Of a stretch of 8,234 bases of DNA, positions 6,351-8,234 are shown in pieces. A program made the position numbers and the translations under genes. The stretch is from Micrococcaceae bacterium UBA4005 (GTDB lineage Bacteria > Actinomycetota > Actinomycetes > Actinomycetales > Micrococcaceae). The stretch spans positions 1 to 8,234 of the forward strand of contig DGBL01000208.1 of NCBI GenBank assembly GCA_002384315.1, in the 5' to 3' direction. The notes under the pieces were generated by a model, which was not told the origin of the DNA, ran no database searches, and saw only the letters and a list, made by a program, of their open reading frames with translations. Every line of letters begins with the position of its first letter. The stretch's first letter is position 1.

Positions 6351-6464
6351 CTATTTTTGGCCCTTGTATAGCCGCGTCACGACCAACGCCGCGAACCCGG
6401 CCATGCCGAGCCCGGCAAGAACCAGCAGGGAGATGAAAAATATTTCGAGAGCAAGAATCGACAT
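6351..6464 (-). CDS. Small single-pass membrane protein, 37 residues, function unknown
   Basis: This complete small reading frame runs from ATG at 6464-6462 to TAG at 6353-6351. AGGA lies 7 nt upstream, a good ribosome site. The sequence begins MSILALEIFFISLLVLAGLG, continues through MAGFAALVVT and ends RLYKGQK. Residues from about 4 to 30 are one unbroken hydrophobic span with a glycine-rich AGLGMAGF centre. The basic tail is the only charged part besides E7, which predicts the C-terminus in the cytoplasm. Its stop is 17 nt before the chosen nitrobindin start (5 nt before the alternative GTG), so the two are almost certainly co-transcribed. I do not recognise the family. A tiny membrane anchor or regulator for a neighbour is possible but unproven. 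The start, ribosome site, hydrophobic pattern and packing support a real gene. Confidence 0.75.
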   Translation of the reverse strand: MSILALEIFFISLLVLAGLGMAGFAALVVTRLYKGQK

Positions 6465-6515
6465 GCTTCCATCCTAACGCGCGGCGGGACTGTGCTCCGT
6501 GCGGCGGTTATGCGT

Positions 6516-7259
6516 TCAGGAGAGCAGGAGTTTGTCGAGGTAGTAGACCACCGATCCCACCGCCAGGACAGGGGTGATACCCAGAGTCGCTGCGGCGGCC
6601 AAGCTTACCGGGGTTGGGTGCGCCCGTACCAGCCGCGTCGCGGCGACGACAGCGACCGCCAGCACGGCTCCGATCAGCGCAGTCGCAACCACCGGGAGGT
6701 CCTCTCGAAACAAGGCCACTACTGGACCCGCGAGCGCGGCCGCAACTGCGCCCAGCGGAGCGGTTACGGCGGTTCTCCACGGCAGCAGGGACGCAGCGAA
6801 GGCAAGAAGGAGGCTTAATCCGGCGACCAGGGTGAGCGGGGAATCTGCGGCGTTGAGCGCAAGCCTGTCAGCTGCGACCCATCCGGCGCCAAGCGACACG
6901 GCGAAGACGCCGGCGGAGGAACTGAGAATGGATTCGAGTCGGTGGCTTTGACCGGTGCCACGCAGTAGCTGGATCACGAATACGGCACCAACTCCGAGGG
7001 CGACGGCGGCGGGGAACCAAATCATGTAAGCCGGCCCACTGACGGTTACGGAACCAGCGCACGCGATAACTGCCGCAGCACCGATAACCGCTGACTGGCT
7101 ACGCCGGGCCGGAATGCCTGAAAGCTGGGGCCAGCCGACGGCGACAACCAGCCCCAGTCCGGCGACAAGCACGCCCAGTGCCTGTATGGACACGTAGGAT
7201 GCAGCCACGATCGCCACGGCCGCGGCCAGAGCGGCGCCTGCTGTTGTCCTATTCCTCAC
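6516..7259 (-). CDS. Uncharacterised polytopic membrane protein (about 8-9 spans)
   Basis: The 247-residue product is almost entirely hydrophobic and rich in Ala, Val, Gly and Leu. Likely spans are at about 8-22, 25-44, 56-72, 78-98, 114-131, 141-159, 165-184, 188-207 and 218-240. Short polar links include ARRSQ (51-55), RGTGQSHRLES (100-110), FREDLP (184-189) and TRLVRAHPTP (208-217). The RGTGQSHRLES loop with the following SSSAGVFAVSLGAGWVAADRL is the most distinctive part. I see no transporter or enzyme motif and do not assign a function. The start is a GTG preceded directly by AGGA, a poor spacing, and there is no better nearby start. It is divergent from glnR across 221 bp, and 51 bp upstream of the small membrane protein gene on the same strand, so it may head that operon. 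Coding status is well supported by length and composition. Confidence 0.8.
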   Translation of the reverse strand: MRNRTTAGAALAAAVAIVAASYVSIQALGVLVAGLGLVVAVGWPQLSGIPARRSQSAVIGAAAVIACAGSVTVSGPAYMIWFPAAVALGVGAVFVIQLLRGTGQSHRLESILSSSAGVFAVSLGAGWVAADRLALNAADSPLTLVAGLSLLLAFAASLLPWRTAVTAPLGAVAAALAGPVVALFREDLPVVATALIGAVLAVAVVAATRLVRAHPTPVSLAAAATLGITPVLAVGSVVYYLDKLLLS

Positions 7260-7480
7260 TCCTGCAATACTGCCCTATACGCCCGCCACCACACGAAAAG
7301 CACCGCCGGCAGGGAGCCCGGGCCACCGCTGTACGGGCCTTGCAGTCCACGCGTTCACACCCTGGCAGACCTCCACGCGGTATACTTCTCGACATTCCGA
7401 CCATCGACCGGATGACGGGTTCTGACTCCAGTCCATCGATGTATGCCCGATGATGCGCGTCCCAACCCTGTGGAGGACAC
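7260..7480. promoter_or_regulatory. Divergent intergenic region between the membrane protein and glnR
   Basis: These 221 bp hold no supported gene. For the minus strand, TATAGG (complement of 7274-7279) is a possible -10 that would put the transcript start only a few nt before the GTG start, giving a very short leader. For the plus strand, see the TATACT element at 7381. I looked for a GlnR box (GTnAC / GAAAC half-sites) that would suggest autoregulation and found no convincing one. Confidence 0.45.
7381..7386 (+). promoter_or_regulatory. -10 element (TATACT) for glnR
   Basis: TATACT differs from TATAAT at one base and predicts transcription from about 7393, giving a leader near 88 nt. The spacing to the nearest -35-like TTCACA (7354-7359) is 21 bp, too long for a standard promoter, so it may be activator-dependent. 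Confidence 0.4.
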
Positions 7481-8191
7481 ATGCCGCACATCCTGATGCT
7501 GACCAACGCCACCGGCTCTTCGGTGGACGTTCTTCCTGCACTCGAACTGCTCAACCACAAAGTGCATATCCTTGCCGCCGAACCCACCGCGCTGCTCGAA
7601 ACCGACCCCTGCGACGTCGTCATTGTCGATGCTCGCAAGGATCTGGTCGGCGCCCGTTCCCTGTGCCAACTGCTGAAGGCCACCGGTTTGAGTGTGCCGT
7701 TATTCCTGGTGTTGACCGAGGGCGGCATGGCGGCGGTGGCCGCGAACTGGCTTGCGGACGAGGTGGTCCTGGACACCGCTGGCCCGGCAGAGGTGGAGGC
7801 GCGGCTGAGACTGGCGATAGCGAAATCCGATTCGGCACTGGAGGAGACCAGCTCCGAGATTCGTGCCTCCGGGGTCGTCATCGACGAGGCGAGCTACACA
7901 GCCCGGGTCAACGGTCAGCCGTTGAACCTCACCTACAAGGAATTCGAGTTGCTGAAATACCTGGCCCAGCACCCAGGCCGGGTCTTCACCAGGGACCAAC
8001 TGCTGCACGAAGTGTGGGGTTACGACTATTACGGAGGCACCCGGACGGTCGACGTTCATGTGCGGCGGCTGCGCGCCAAGCTGGGTGCGGACCACGAGCA
8101 GCTGATCGGCACGGTCCGTAACGTGGGCTACCGTTTCACCCTCAGCCGCAGTTCCGGCGAGCAGGAATCCGCAGTCAACCAGGACGCCTAG
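7481..8191 (+). CDS. glnR: GlnR, orphan OmpR/PhoB-family global nitrogen response regulator
   Basis: GlnR controls nitrogen assimilation genes (glnA, amtB, nitrite reductase and others) in actinobacteria and works without a known partner kinase. The product is 236 residues. The receiver domain (1 to about 118) contains [11 protein letters not shown] with D50 and R52, [11 protein letters not shown], and [16 protein letters not shown] (97-112), all close to Streptomyces GlnR. The paired acidic residues normally near position 9 are replaced by T8-N9, and the conserved phospho-pocket lysine is absent from the DTAGP segment. This fits the reported phosphorylation-independent type. The winged helix (about 126-220) has [22 protein letters not shown] and the recognition helix region [17 protein letters not shown], ending [12 protein letters not shown]. 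The ATG is preceded by GGAGGA at 7472-7477. No kinase gene is adjacent. Confusion with another OmpR-type regulator is unlikely. Confidence 0.93.
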   Translation: MPHILMLTNATGSSVDVLPALELLNHKVHILAAEPTALLETDPCDVVIVDARKDLVGARSLCQLLKATGLSVPLFLVLTEGGMAAVAANWLADEVVLDTAGPAEVEARLRLAIAKSDSALEETSSEIRASGVVIDEASYTARVNGQPLNLTYKEFELLKYLAQHPGRVFTRDQLLHEVWGYDYYGGTRTVDVHVRRLRAKLGADHEQLIGTVRNVGYRFTLSRSSGEQESAVNQDA

Positions 8192-8234
8192 CAGCCAACG
8201 TCCAACGCGAGAACCCCCGGCGTAAACAACTGCG

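Noticed and set aside
7412..7453. 13-codon leader ORF upstream of glnR
   Set aside because: It has no ribosome-binding site and the peptide (MTGSDSSPSMYAR) shows no attenuation-like run of codons.
7249..7881. Long minus-strand open frame across the glnR upstream region and 5' half
   Set aside because: It is antisense to glnR, with a low-complexity Ser/Arg/Ala composition typical of GC-rich shadow frames.

Overview
The window is GC-rich chromosomal DNA from a high-GC Gram-positive bacterium. The best fit is the Micrococcaceae (Arthrobacter-like). The evidence is an acidic N-terminal extension on NusG, a GlnR-type orphan response regulator, an actinobacterial nitrobindin-family protein, a group III-type phosphofructokinase, and frequent GTG starts. 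I see no mobile element, CRISPR array, integrase or phage gene. This is core-genome DNA.

Left block (1-1882, minus strand). Read in the direction of transcription it is tRNA-Trp(CCA), secE, nusG, then rplK, which is cut by the left edge after codon 121. This is the classic translation/secretion/elongation cluster. The spacers carry hairpins: one 13 nt after the secE stop, and three in a row between nusG and rplK.

Middle block (1883-4513, plus strand). A 211-bp divergent region separates tRNA-Trp from a class I aminotransferase of the aspartate aminotransferase type. A 6-phosphofructokinase follows, with its own TAGAAT -10 element. A 67-bp spacer holding a hairpin and a 10-bp tandem repeat separates it from the convergent ygfZ.

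Right block (4514-8234). Four minus-strand genes lie in a row. In transcription order they are a multi-pass membrane protein of unknown function, a 37-residue single-pass membrane protein that is easily missed, a nitrobindin/FABP-like haem-binding beta-barrel protein, and the YgfZ folate-binding protein of Fe-S maintenance. A 221-bp divergent region separates them from plus-strand glnR, the global nitrogen regulator. The nearness of YgfZ, a nitrobindin relative and GlnR recalls, from memory, the mycobacterial Rv0811c-Rv0819 region. The next gene to the right would then be expected to be mshD, but it is not visible here.

Nothing looks like an undescribed defence or mobile system. The observations most worth checking are the small membrane protein paired with the nitrobindin, the structured nusG-rplK leader with its mini-ORF, and the uncharacterised membrane protein next to glnR.
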